Below, in pieces: positions 52,105 through 60,423 of a DNA stretch of 64,000 nt. How positions within the stretch are numbered: position 1 is the stretch's first letter; each line of letters begins with the position of its first letter. Source of the DNA: Pseudonocardia halophobica (GTDB taxonomy: Bacteria > Actinomycetota > Actinomycetes > Mycobacteriales > Pseudonocardiaceae); contig NZ_BSFQ01000003.1 of NCBI RefSeq assembly GCF_027922425.1, positions 310,001-374,000 on the forward strand, in the 5' to 3' direction. The translations under genes were made by a program, and so were the position numbers. The notes beneath the pieces were generated by a model. That model saw only the letters and a program-made list of their open reading frames with translations, searched no databases and was not told where the DNA came from.

Positions 52105-52341
52105 GTGGTGCAGGCCTACATCCTCATCCAGACCGAGGTCGGCAAGGCGGCGGCGGTCGCCGCCGAGATCGGTGCCATCCAGGGCGTCGTCACCGCCGAG
52201 GACGTCACCGGGCCGTACGACGTCATCGTGCGCGCCGAGGCCGCCGACGTCGACGAGCTGGGCCAGCTCGTCGTCGCGCGGGTGCAGGGGGTCTCGGGGA
52301 TCACCCGGACCCTGACGTGCCCGGTGGTCAAGCTGAGCTGA
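52105..52341 (+). CDS. Stand-alone Lrp/AsnC ligand-binding (RAM) domain protein
   Basis: A 78-residue protein. It is the AsnC/Lrp C-terminal domain without a DNA-binding helix: VQAYILIQTEVGKAAAVAAEIGAIQGVVTAEDVTGPYDVIVRAEAADVDELGQLVVARVQGVSGITRTLTCPVV. It would oligomerise as an effector-binding ring and may modulate a full-length Lrp. GTG 52105 has GGAAGGGG upstream. Confidence 0.88.
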   Translation: MVQAYILIQTEVGKAAAVAAEIGAIQGVVTAEDVTGPYDVIVRAEAADVDELGQLVVARVQGVSGITRTLTCPVVKLS

Positions 52342-52371
52342 GCGCGCCGGATCCCGGAACCCAGCACGTCG

Positions 52372-52953
52372 ATGTCCTCCCCGACCAGTCCGCGGCACGG
52401 CCCCGACCTGCGAAGGCCGGCGGTGGTCCTCGCGATCGCGTTGCCGGTCCTGCTCGCGCTGGTCGTGGCCGGGTTCGGGATCGCGGCGCGGGCCGGGGCG
52501 TTCGACGCGCCTGCCCCGGCTCCGGAGAGGGGACCGCTCGCCCTCGCGCCGGTCGACGCCCCCGATGCGTCCTCCCCGGCCTGCACGAGCCTGCTCGCGG
52601 CGCTGCCCGCCGACCTCCCCGGCGACCCGGCGTTCCCCACGCGGCCGCTCGCCGAGCCCGCGCAGCCCGGGGCGCGCGCGTGGGCGGCCGTGCCGCGACC
52701 GGTGGTGCTGCGCTGCGGTCTCCCCCGCCCGCAGGAGCTGACGCCGACCTCGACCCTCACGGACGTCAACGGCGTCAGCTGGCTCACGATCTCCGACGGC
52801 ACCCCGCAGCCGACGCTCGTCACCTACGTGGCGGTCGACCGCGGGGTCTACGTGGCGCTCACGACGCCCACCGCCGTCGGCACCGGCCCGGTCCAGGCGG
52901 TCTCCGACGCGATCGCCCGCACCCTCCCCCGCACCGCCATCACCGTCCGCTGA
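52372..52953 (+). CDS. DUF3515 membrane-anchored protein
   Basis: A 193-residue protein with one N-terminal membrane segment (about 17-38) and an extracytoplasmic domain. CTSLLAALPADLPG, VVLRCGLPRPQELTPTSTLTDVNGVSWL and the two conserved Cys match DUF3515, an actinobacterial family of unknown function placed between ddl and thiL. ATG 52372 is used. Confidence 0.85.
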   Translation: MSSPTSPRHGPDLRRPAVVLAIALPVLLALVVAGFGIAARAGAFDAPAPAPERGPLALAPVDAPDASSPACTSLLAALPADLPGDPAFPTRPLAEPAQPGARAWAAVPRPVVLRCGLPRPQELTPTSTLTDVNGVSWLTISDGTPQPTLVTYVAVDRGVYVALTTPTAVGTGPVQAVSDAIARTLPRTAITVR

Positions 52954-52964
52954 CGCACTCAGCC

Positions 52965-53059
52965 CCGACTCGCGCTACCAGAACCCCCGACTCGCGGAGC
53001 CGGAACCCCCGACTCGCGGGACAACGCCCGCGAGTCGGGAGAGGGGACGCGCGAGTCGG
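52965..53059. repeat. Array of five CCGACTCGCG words with about 22-base spacing
   Basis: Copies start at 52965, 52987 and 53009 (direct) and 53029 and 53050 (inverted), spaced 20-22 bases. The units resemble gaaccCCGACTCGCGg. The orientation flips at a hairpin, 53008-53020 with 53027-53039, a perfect 13-bp stem with a 6-base loop. It fills the convergent gap between the DUF3515 gene and ddl and probably terminates both. Confidence 0.7.
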
Positions 53060-53064
53060 GAGCT

Positions 53065-54189
53065 TCAGCGCAGGCCGGTGCCCCGCGCGAGGGCGGTGTC
53101 GACCAGCGTGGCGAGCAGCGTGGGGTAGTCGACGCCCGTGTGCGCCCACATCCGCGGGTACATGGAGATGGGCGTGAAGCCGGGCATGGTGTTGACCTCG
53201 TTGACGGTCAACTCCCCGCCCTCCCCGACGAAGAAGTCGACGCGGGCCAGGCCCTGGCAGTCCAGGGCGCGGAAGGCGGCGATCGCCGTCTCGCGCAGCC
53301 GCTCGGCGACGGCGTCGTCGAGCTTGGCGGGGATGTCGAACTCGCAGACGTCGTCGAGGTACTTGGCCTCGAAGTCGTAGAACTCGCTGGCCCCGCCGAC
53401 GAGCCGGATCTCGGCGGGCACCGAGGCGCGCAGCGTGCCGTCGGGCAGCTCCAGCACCCCGCACTCCACCTCGCGCCCCACGATCGCGGCCTCGACCAGC
53501 ACCTTCGGGTCGTGCACGCGGGCGGTGGCGACCGCGGCGTCGAGGTCGGCCCAGTCGCTCACCTTCGTGATGCCGACGGACGACCCGGCCCGAGCCGGCT
53601 TGACGAACACCGGCAGCCCGAGCCGCTCGCGCTCGTCGGCCGACAGGGTCCGCGCCTGCGGCCGCAGCACCACGAGGTTCCCGGCCGGCAGCCCCTCGGC
53701 GGCCAGGAGCTTCTTGGTGAACTCCTTGTCCATGCCGGCCGCGGAGGCGAACACCCCGGCGCCGACGTACGGCAGCCCGGCCATCTCGAGCAGGCCCTGG
53801 ATGGTGCCGTCCTCGCCGAACGGGCCGTGCAGCACCGGGAACACCACGTCGACGCCCGCGAGCACCTCACCCGCGCGGCCCGGGTCGAGCCGCAGCAGGC
53901 CGCCCCGGGTCGGGTCGCCGGGCAGCGCGAGCGCCGTGGCCGTGGCGTCGACCTGTGGGAGCGCGCGGTCCCGGATGCGCAGGGCCGCCGGGTCGTCCGT
54001 GCCGAGGACCCAGGCGCCGTCGGGCGCGATCCCGACCGGCACGACGTCGAACCGCTCCCGGTCGAGATGGGTCAGCACGCTGCCCGCGGAGACGCACGAG
54101 ATCGCGTGCTCGGAGCTGCGCCCGCCGAAGACGACGGCCACCCGGATCCGGCCGGACCGGGACGCGGACTCGCTCGCGGGCTCGCTCAT
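53065..54189 (-). CDS. ddl: D-alanine--D-alanine ligase
   Basis: Joins two D-Ala for peptidoglycan. 374 residues, ATP-grasp. [23 protein letters not shown] (N-terminal), [67 protein letters not shown] and [20 protein letters not shown] are all canonical. The omega-loop [12 protein letters not shown] has the Tyr-Lys form expected of a D-Ala-D-Ala rather than D-Ala-D-Lac ligase. ATG 54189 lies 8 bases after TACGCT. Confidence 0.96.
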   Translation of the reverse strand: MSEPASESASRSGRIRVAVVFGGRSSEHAISCVSAGSVLTHLDRERFDVVPVGIAPDGAWVLGTDDPAALRIRDRALPQVDATATALALPGDPTRGGLLRLDPGRAGEVLAGVDVVFPVLHGPFGEDGTIQGLLEMAGLPYVGAGVFASAAGMDKEFTKKLLAAEGLPAGNLVVLRPQARTLSADERERLGLPVFVKPARAGSSVGITKVSDWADLDAAVATARVHDPKVLVEAAIVGREVECGVLELPDGTLRASVPAEIRLVGGASEFYDFEAKYLDDVCEFDIPAKLDDAVAERLRETAIAAFRALDCQGLARVDFFVGEGGELTVNEVNTMPGFTPISMYPRMWAHTGVDYPTLLATLVDTALARGTGLR

Positions 54190-54265
54190 GACCGGGGAGC
54201 GTAGGCGGGCCGGCCACCGGCCCGCCGCACGGCCCGCCGAACCCCGGCCCCGGGACCGGCGAGTG

Positions 54266-54301
54266 GGCGCCCTCGTTCACCGGCCATGAACGAGAGTGCC
54301 G
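54266..54301. repeat. Palindrome between ddl and the PEP mutase-like gene, CGGCACTCTCG core
   Basis: GGCGCCCTCGTTCAC (54266-54280) pairs with ATGAACGAGAGTGCC (54286-54300), mismatches being mostly wobble-compatible. The minus strand carries CGGCACTCTCG (54301-54291). It lies just after the stop of the gene at 54308, so it is probably a terminator. Confidence 0.5.
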
Positions 54302-54307
54302 CAGGGA

Positions 54308-55192
54308 TCAGCGGAAGCGCTGCTCCAGCTCCTGCACCTCGGGCAGGCCGACGAGGGAGGTGAACTCGTCGAAGGCCGGCAGGCCGGGCAGCGCGGCCTG
54401 CGGCGTCCCGTCCTTGCGCAGGGTCTCCAGCAGCGTCCGGATCCCGGCGGTCGCCGCGAGCAGCGTGCCGATCGGGTAGATGACCAGCCGGAACCCGAGC
54501 TCGGTCATCCGCTCCAGGGTCAGCGGCGGGGTCTTCCCGCCCTCCGCCCAGTTGAAGACGAGCGGGGCGACGCCGGAGAGCTCGCCCGCGATCCGCTCGA
54601 TGTCCGCCTCCGCGGTGGGCGCCTCGACGAACAGCAGGTCGGCGCCGGCCTCGCGGAAGGCCTTCGCCCGCGTGATCGCCGCGTCGACGCCCTCGACGGC
54701 GACCGCGTCCGTCCGCGCGATGATCAGGAACTCCGGGTCGCGGCGGGCCTCGGCGGCCGCGCGGATCTTCCCGAGCATCTCCGGCAGCGGCACGATCTCC
54801 TTGCCGCTCATGTGGCCGCACTTCTTCGGCGTGACCTGGTCCTCGAGCTGGATCGCGGCGACGCCGGCCTGCTCGTAGGTCTGCACCGTGCGCAGCACGT
54901 TGATCGCGTTGCCGTAGCCCGTGTCGCCGTCGGCGATCACCGGCACGTCGACGGCCGCGACGATCCGGCGGGCGTTGTCGGCCATCTCGGTCCCGGTGAG
55001 CAGGCCGACGTCCGGGCGGCCGAGCAGGCCGGCCGTCGTCCCGAAGCCGGTCATGTAGACGGCGTCGAAGCCCGCCTGCTCGACGAGCCGGGCGGAGAGG
55101 GCGTCGTAGGCGCCGGGGGCGACGAGCGGGGCGGGCCCGGAGAGCAGGTCGCGCAGCCGTGCGCGCGGAGCTGTGGACAGCAGGTCGGACAT
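54308..55192 (-). CDS. Isocitrate lyase/PEP mutase superfamily protein
   Basis: A 294-residue TIM-barrel protein. GFDAVYMTGFGTTAGLLGRPDVGLL, VIADGDTGYGN (Mg-binding Asp), IQLEDQVTPKKCGHMSGKEIV (the KKCGH catalytic loop) and FLIIARTDA match the oxaloacetate decarboxylase / methylisocitrate-lyase / 2,3-dimethylmalate-lyase branch. The Cys in KKCGH supports a lyase rather than a phosphonomutase. The substrate is undetermined. ATG 55192 starts the conserved part. Confidence 0.85.
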   Translation of the reverse strand: MSDLLSTAPRARLRDLLSGPAPLVAPGAYDALSARLVEQAGFDAVYMTGFGTTAGLLGRPDVGLLTGTEMADNARRIVAAVDVPVIADGDTGYGNAINVLRTVQTYEQAGVAAIQLEDQVTPKKCGHMSGKEIVPLPEMLGKIRAAAEARRDPEFLIIARTDAVAVEGVDAAITRAKAFREAGADLLFVEAPTAEADIERIAGELSGVAPLVFNWAEGGKTPPLTLERMTELGFRLVIYPIGTLLAATAGIRTLLETLRKDGTPQAALPGLPAFDEFTSLVGLPEVQELEQRFR

Positions 55193-55242
55193 GCCACGAG
55201 CGTGACACAGGTTCGTCGGTGACCGGGTCCACACTGAGGTGC

Positions 55243-55689
55243 ATGAGCACTGGGGACATCAGCGCCGCCCTGGAGGCGGCCCGGCGGATGGTCGGGCAGG
55301 AACACGGGCTCGCGTCGATCAGCGTGGTGCGGGAGGACGGCACCCCGCACTCGTCGCTCGTCAACGCCGGGGTGCTCGAGCACCCGCGGACGGGCGCACC
55401 GGTGGTCGGGTACGTCACGTACGGGCGCGTGAAGCTGCGCAACCTGCGGGCGCGGCCGGCCACATCGGTGCTGTGGCGGGCGGGCTGGCGCTGGGCGGCG
55501 GTCGACGGCACGAGCGAGCTGATCGGGCCGGACAACAGCGATCCCGAGGACCTGCGGCTGCTGCTCCGGGCGGTCTTCACCGCGGCCGGCGGCACGCACG
55601 ACGACTGGGAGACCTACGACCGCGTGATGCGGGAGGAGGGCCGCGTCGCGGTTCTCGTCACCCCGACGAAGGTCTACGGCAACGCCTGA
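55243..55689 (+). CDS. PPOX/pyridoxamine 5'-phosphate oxidase-like protein
   Basis: A 148-residue split-barrel protein. GLASISVVREDGTPHSSLVNAGVLEHPRTGAPVVGYVTYGRVKLRNLRARPATSVLWRAGWRWAAVDG follows the actinobacterial PPOX pattern, with FMN or F420 as cofactor. It is divergent from the PEP mutase-like gene by 50 bases. ATG 55243 is used. Confidence 0.75.
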   Translation: MSTGDISAALEAARRMVGQEHGLASISVVREDGTPHSSLVNAGVLEHPRTGAPVVGYVTYGRVKLRNLRARPATSVLWRAGWRWAAVDGTSELIGPDNSDPEDLRLLLRAVFTAAGGTHDDWETYDRVMREEGRVAVLVTPTKVYGNA

Positions 55690-55755
55690 GTCTCACGCAG
55701 CGTGGTCGCGCGCTCCACTGTGGGAGATCACACCCCCGGTCGCGGAACTTCCCGC

Positions 55756-55785
55756 TCGACCGTGGCACGCCGAAACGGTTAGCCT
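55756..55785 (+). promoter_or_regulatory. Predicted promoter of the MFS fusion gene
   Basis: TCGACC (55756-55761) and TAGCCT (55780-55785), 18 bases apart. A TTAG...CTAA dyad (55779-55796) overlaps the -10 and the likely transcription start and could be an operator. Confidence 0.4.
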
Positions 55786-55818
55786 GAGACAACTAATCGT
55801 CGTCCGTGGGGAGAGACC

Positions 55819-58494
55819 GTGCCGGCCGAGCAGGCTGCCGTCATCGACCGACCGGGGGAGGCCCGCGACCCCGGCCCCGGCTACAAGTGGATCGCGCTGT
55901 CCAACACCACGCTGGGCATGCTCATGGCCACGATCAACTCGTCGATCGTGCTCATCGCGCTGCCCGACATCTTCCGCGGGATCGGGATCAACCCGCTGGA
56001 GTCGTCGAACACCAGCTACCTGCTGTGGATGATCATGGGCTTCCTGGTCGTCACCGCGGTGCTGGTCGTCGGCTTCGGCCGGCTCGGCGACATGTTCGGC
56101 CGCGTCCGGATGTACAACCTCGGCTTCGCGGTCTTCACGATCTCGTCGATCCTGCTGGCCGTCACCTGGCAGCAGGGCGACGCCGCCGCGATCTGGCTGA
56201 TCGCCTGGCGCATCGTGCAGGGCATCGGCGGCGCGTTCCTCATGGCGAACTCGAGCGCGATCCTCACCGACGCGTTCCCGGTCAACCAGCGCGGGCTCGC
56301 CCTGGGCATCAACGGCGTCGCCGCGATCGCCGGCTCCTTCCTGGGCCTGGTGATCGGCGGCCTGCTGGGCCCGGTGAACTGGCACCTGGTGTTCGTCGTG
56401 TCGGTGCCCTTCGGCGTGTTCGGCACCTTCTGGGCGTACTACAAGCTGCACGACAACGGCCGCCGCGTGCGGGCGAAGATGGACTGGTGGGGCAACATCA
56501 CCTTCGCGGTGGGCCTCATCGTGCTGCTGATCGGCATCACCTACGGCATCCAGCCCTACGGCGACAGCGTCATGGGCTGGGGCAGCCCGATGGTGCTGAG
56601 CTGCATCATCGGCGGGATCGTCGTCCTGGTGATCTTCGGGATCATCGAGACGAAGGTCGCCGCGCCGCTGTTCGAGCTCTCGCTGTTCCGCAACCGCGCC
56701 TTCACGCTCGGCAACCTCGCGAACCTGCTGGCCTCGCTCGGCCGCGGCGGACTGCAGTTCGTGCTGATCATCTGGCTGCAGGGCATCTGGCTGCCGCAGC
56801 ACGGCTACAGCTTCGAGCAGACGCCGCTGTGGGCCGGCATCTACATGCTGCCGCTCACCGTCGGCTTCCTCGCCTCGGCGCCGCTGTCCGGGATCCTGTC
56901 GGACAAGTGGGGCGCCAAGTGGTTCACCACCGGCGGGATGGTGATCACCGCGATCAGCTTCGTCCTGCTGGAGATCCTGCCGGTCAACTTCGACTACTGG
57001 GCCTTCGCGGTCATCCTGCTGGTCAACGGCATCGGCATGGGCCTGTTCGCCTCGCCGAACCGCGCCGAGATCATGAACAGCCTGCCGGCCGACGCCCGCG
57101 GCGCCGGCGCCGGCATGACGGCGACCTTCCAGAACGCCGCCATGGTGCTGTCGATCGGGTTCTTCTTCAGCCTCATGATCGCCGGCCTGTCCACGCACCT
57201 GCCGACGGTCATGGAGACCGGCCTGGTGCAGAACGGCGTGCCGGCGGCGGACGCCTCGCGCATCGCGGACCTCCCGCCGGTCGGCGTGCTGTTCGCGGCG
57301 TTCCTCGGCTACAACCCGATCCAGGAGCTGCTCGGCGGCGTCCTGGACCGGATCCCGGTCGACCAGGCGAACTTCCTCACCGGGCGCAGCTTCTTCCCGA
57401 ACCTGATCTCGCAGCCCTTCTCCGAGGGCCTCACCGCGGCGTTCTGGTTCGCCGTCGCGGCCTGCGTGGTCGCGGCCGTCGCGTCGATCTTCACCGGGCG
57501 GCGGCAGACGTCGCCGGTCCCCGAGACGGTCGGCGCGGAGCTGGCGGCCGAGGGCGGCGAGCTGGTCGACACGGAGGAGTGGTCCGACACGGCGACCTCG
57601 CCGCTGCCCACGGTGGGTCCGGCCGTCGGGACCGCCGCGCTCGCGGGCTTCGCGGGAGCCGCCGAGGCGGTCCCGGAGACGGGCACGGTCGTCGGTTCGC
57701 TGCGCACCCCGCACGGCACGGCCATCCCGGGCGGCGTCGTGACGGTCACCGCGCCCGACGGGCGGCAGGTCGGCCGCACCGAGGTCGACCAGGGCGGCAC
57801 CTACGCCCTGCACGGCCTGCCCAGCGGCACGTACATGGTGGTCGCGACCGCGCCGGGCTTCCGGCCCGAGGTCGCCACCGTGGCGCTCAACGGCAGGGGC
57901 GCGGCCCAGGACTTCGACCTCAGCGGGGACGGGGCGGTGCACGGCCTGGTCCGCGCGGGCGAGCGGCCGGCGCCGCAGGTCTCGGTGCTCGCGCTCGACG
58001 GGACGGGCCGGCTCGTCGGCCGCGCCGTCACCGGGGAGGACGGGCGCTTCCGCCTCGACGGCATCCCGGTCGGCACCACCACCGTCACCGCGACCCTGGC
58101 CGGGCACGAGCCCAGGGCCACCACGGTGCACGTGACCGCCGAGGGCGCCACCCCCGTCGAGCTGGTGCTCGACGCCGGGGGCGGCCTGGGCGGCACGGTC
58201 ACCGGGCCGGACGGGCGCCTCCTGCCCAACGCGCTCGTGACCGTGGTCGACGGGGCGGGCGAGGTCGTCGGCACCGCCACCAGCGGGGCGGACGGCCGGT
58301 TCACGGTGCCGCGGGTCGTGCCCGGCACCTACACCGTGACCACCAGCGTGCACCTGCCCGCGGTCACACGGGTGGAGCTGTCCGGCGCCGGCACGACCGA
58401 CGTCGAGCTGCGGCTCGGCGCCGTGGGCCCGGCCGCGGAGACGGCCGATCCCGCCCGGCACGCGCAGCGGAACACCCCCGTCGCCGGGGACTGA
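55819..58494 (+). CDS. DHA2-type MFS transporter fused to carboxypeptidase-regulatory-like repeats
   Basis: 891 residues. The first 560 are a 14-segment drug:H+ antiporter-2 carrier: VLVVGFGRLGDMFGRVRMYNLGF (loop 2-3 motif), LIAWRIVQGIGGAFLMANSSAIL and INGVAAIAGSFLGLVIGGLLG (antiporter motif C-like). The last 270 residues hold three beta-sandwich repeats of the CarboxypepD_reg type (GTVVGSLRTPHGTAIPGGVVTV; GAVHGLVRAGERPAPQVSVLAL; GLGGTVTGPDGRLLPNALVTV), each ending in a GTYTV-like strand. With 14 helices the repeats would be cytoplasmic. GTG 55819 has GGGGAGA upstream. The substrate is unknown. Confidence 0.87.
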   Translation: MPAEQAAVIDRPGEARDPGPGYKWIALSNTTLGMLMATINSSIVLIALPDIFRGIGINPLESSNTSYLLWMIMGFLVVTAVLVVGFGRLGDMFGRVRMYNLGFAVFTISSILLAVTWQQGDAAAIWLIAWRIVQGIGGAFLMANSSAILTDAFPVNQRGLALGINGVAAIAGSFLGLVIGGLLGPVNWHLVFVVSVPFGVFGTFWAYYKLHDNGRRVRAKMDWWGNITFAVGLIVLLIGITYGIQPYGDSVMGWGSPMVLSCIIGGIVVLVIFGIIETKVAAPLFELSLFRNRAFTLGNLANLLASLGRGGLQFVLIIWLQGIWLPQHGYSFEQTPLWAGIYMLPLTVGFLASAPLSGILSDKWGAKWFTTGGMVITAISFVLLEILPVNFDYWAFAVILLVNGIGMGLFASPNRAEIMNSLPADARGAGAGMTATFQNAAMVLSIGFFFSLMIAGLSTHLPTVMETGLVQNGVPAADASRIADLPPVGVLFAAFLGYNPIQELLGGVLDRIPVDQANFLTGRSFFPNLISQPFSEGLTAAFWFAVAACVVAAVASIFTGRRQTSPVPETVGAELAAEGGELVDTEEWSDTATSPLPTVGPAVGTAALAGFAGAAEAVPETGTVVGSLRTPHGTAIPGGVVTVTAPDGRQVGRTEVDQGGTYALHGLPSGTYMVVATAPGFRPEVATVALNGRGAAQDFDLSGDGAVHGLVRAGERPAPQVSVLALDGTGRLVGRAVTGEDGRFRLDGIPVGTTTVTATLAGHEPRATTVHVTAEGATPVELVLDAGGGLGGTVTGPDGRLLPNALVTVVDGAGEVVGTATSGADGRFTVPRVVPGTYTVTTSVHLPAVTRVELSGAGTTDVELRLGAVGPAAETADPARHAQRNTPVAGD

Positions 58495-58505
58495 CACACC
58501 ACGCA

Positions 58506-58541
58506 CCACCGGCCCGCGTCCCGAGGGATGCGGGCCGGTGG
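58506..58541. terminator. Bidirectional terminator between the MFS fusion and the SnoaL-like gene
   Basis: CCACCGGCCCGC (58506-58517) pairs perfectly with GCGGGCCGGTGG (58530-58541), and the loop can extend the stem with TCCC/GGGA. Confidence 0.85.
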
Positions 58542-58563
58542 CGGGCGGGGACCGGACGAGCGG

Positions 58564-58908
58564 TCAGCGGGGCTGGGGCGTGAACCGGGCGGTCTGCGCG
58601 ACGATGAGCCCGTCGCGCACCACCACGGTGTCGATGCCGTCCGACACGGTCGCGACGTCGGACTCCAGCGCCCATTCCAGGAGGATCACCCCGTCGGCCT
58701 CCGTGACCGACTTCTCGGTGAACACGCAGTTCGGCATCTGCTCGATCAGCCCGCCGAAGGCCTGGCGCAGCGCGTCGTGCCCCTGCAGGGCCGCGCCGGG
58801 GGTGATCAGCACGGCGTCGGGGGCGTAGTCGGTGAGGATCGCGTCCACGTCGTGCGCGTTGAGCGCCTTGAGGTGGTCGGTGAGGACTTCGACGGGGGTG
58901 CGCGTCAT
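58564..58908 (-). CDS. SnoaL-like / NTF2-fold protein
   Basis: A 114-residue protein with the NTF2 cone-fold pattern: VEVLTDHLKALNAHDVDAILTDYAPDAVLITPG, then GHDALRQAFGGLI and a C-terminal DTVVVRDGLIVAQTARFTP. Such proteins may be enzymes or ligand binders; no function can be assigned. ATG 58908 is used. Confidence 0.78.
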   Translation of the reverse strand: MTRTPVEVLTDHLKALNAHDVDAILTDYAPDAVLITPGAALQGHDALRQAFGGLIEQMPNCVFTEKSVTEADGVILLEWALESDVATVSDGIDTVVVRDGLIVAQTARFTPQPR

Positions 58909-58975
58909 CGCGGTCGCCTCTCGCTCCGGTGCGGGGAACTCCGCACGGGAGCCTAACGACCGTTCGACAGCTCTG

Positions 58976-60352
58976 TCAGCCCTCTGCGACCCGTCCCTCG
59001 AGCACCTCGGCCAGGACCGGCAGCGCGGCGGCGAACTCGGCGCGCGTGGACCCGGCGTACCCGATCACGATCCCGCCCCCCGCCTCCGCGCCCGCATAGC
59101 GCTCCAGCACCTCGAGGCCCACCCCGCGCTCGGCCGCCGCGGCCTGCACGGCCCGGGCCGTGGCCGCGTCGGGCAACGGGACGAGGACGTGCGCGCCGGC
59201 CCGGTCGCCCCGCAGCGGCACACCGGCCAGCGCCTCGACCAGCAGCCGTCGGCGCTCCCCCAGCTCGCGGCGCAGCCGGCGCAGGTGCCGGGCCAGGTCG
59301 CCGGAGGTGGCGAAGGCCGCGAACACCCGCTGCCCCGCCGGCGCGGGCCGCGACCCGGTCCGCTCCCGGCGCTCCGCCACGGCCGCACGCACCACGGGCG
59401 GCGCGACCAGCCAGCCCACCCCGAGCGTCGGCGTGAGGATCTTGCTGGCCGTCCCGACGTGCGCGACGACGTCCGGGCCGAGCGCGGCGAGCAACGGCAG
59501 CGGGGCGACGTCGTAGCGCAGCTCGCCGTCGTAGTCGTCCTCGATCACCAGCAGGCCCTCGACCCGCGCTCGCTCGACCAGGGCGATCCGCCGCGCGGCC
59601 GGCATCCGCCCGCCGACGGGAAACTGGTGCGCCGGGGTGCAGTAGACCGCGGCCAGGCCGGTGGGCAGGTCCTCGACCCGCAGCCCCTCGTCGTCGACCG
59701 GCACGCCGACGACCTCGAGCCCGGCTGCCGCCAGCGCGTCGGCGGCCCGCCGGTACCCCGGCTCCTCCACCGCGACCCGCGCACCCTCCGGCAGCACCCG
59801 GGCCAGCTCGGCGATCGCGCCCGTGCTCCCGCCGGTGGCCAGGACCTCGTCGGGCCGCGCGACGAGCCCGCGGTGGCGCAGCAGGTGCTCGCCGACGGCG
59901 GCGCGGAACCCGGGCAGCCCGGCGTACCGGGGCAGCAGGTCGGGCTCGGGATCCGCCGCCGCCCGCCACGCCCGCCGCCACGCGGCCCGGTCCAGGACCT
60001 CGGTGCAGGGCGTGCCGGGGCGCAGCTCGATCCGCGCCCCCTCGTCCGCCGGCTCCCTGCGCGGCTCCGGACCCGGGGCCGGACCGGCCGCCGGGACCGC
60101 GGTCACGAAGGTGCCCGCGCCCACCCGCCCCTCGACCCACCCCTCGGCCAGGAGCTGGTCGTAGGCGGCCGCCGTCACGGTGCGGCTGACCCGCAGGACG
60201 GCAGCCAGCTCGCGGGTCGACGGCAGCCGGTCCCCCGCCCGCAGCGCGCCACCCGCGGCCGCGGCGCGCAGCGCGTCGGCGAGCTGCGCCGCGAGCGGCT
60301 CGGGGCCCGCGCGGTCGAGGTGCAGCGGCGGCAGCTCGGTCACGATCGACAC
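58976..60352 (-). CDS. MocR-type regulator (GntR HTH fused to PLP aminotransferase domain), PdxR-like
   Basis: 458 residues. The GntR winged helix occupies about 10-80 (EPLAAQLADALRAAAAGGALRAGDRLPSTRELAAVLRVSRTVTAAAYDQLLAEGWVEGR). The rest is a fold-type I aminotransferase domain with the PLP Lys in GTASKILTPTLGVGWL and VIEDDYDGELRYD before it. This architecture defines MocR regulators; PdxR members control vitamin B6 genes. The divergent gene is a PNPOx-like protein, which fits PdxR. GTG 60352 is used. Direct repeats in the intergenic region are likely binding sites. Confidence 0.9.
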   Translation of the reverse strand: MSIVTELPPLHLDRAGPEPLAAQLADALRAAAAGGALRAGDRLPSTRELAAVLRVSRTVTAAAYDQLLAEGWVEGRVGAGTFVTAVPAAGPAPGPEPRREPADEGARIELRPGTPCTEVLDRAAWRRAWRAAADPEPDLLPRYAGLPGFRAAVGEHLLRHRGLVARPDEVLATGGSTGAIAELARVLPEGARVAVEEPGYRRAADALAAAGLEVVGVPVDDEGLRVEDLPTGLAAVYCTPAHQFPVGGRMPAARRIALVERARVEGLLVIEDDYDGELRYDVAPLPLLAALGPDVVAHVGTASKILTPTLGVGWLVAPPVVRAAVAERRERTGSRPAPAGQRVFAAFATSGDLARHLRRLRRELGERRRLLVEALAGVPLRGDRAGAHVLVPLPDAATARAVQAAAAERGVGLEVLERYAGAEAGGGIVIGYAGSTRAEFAAALPVLAEVLEGRVAEG

Positions 60353-60355
60353 GGC

Positions 60356-60396
60356 AGTGGCCTTCCGGATCAGAGGCGGAGTGGCCGTTCCAGGAT
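60356..60396. promoter_or_regulatory. Direct repeats in the MocR/PNPOx divergent promoter
   Basis: AGTGGCC-TTCC-GGAT at 60356-60370 and AGTGGCCGTTCCAGGAT at 60380-60396, 24 bases apart. MocR regulators commonly bind direct repeats in such intergenic regions. Confidence 0.45.
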
Positions 60397-60423
60397 GCCA
60401 CCTCCGGCCTCAGACTCGAGACC

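Noticed and set aside
52963..53062. CRISPR array in the DUF3515/ddl gap
   Set aside because: The repeats are only ten bases, change orientation midway, and have 10-12-base near-identical spacers. No cas genes are nearby.
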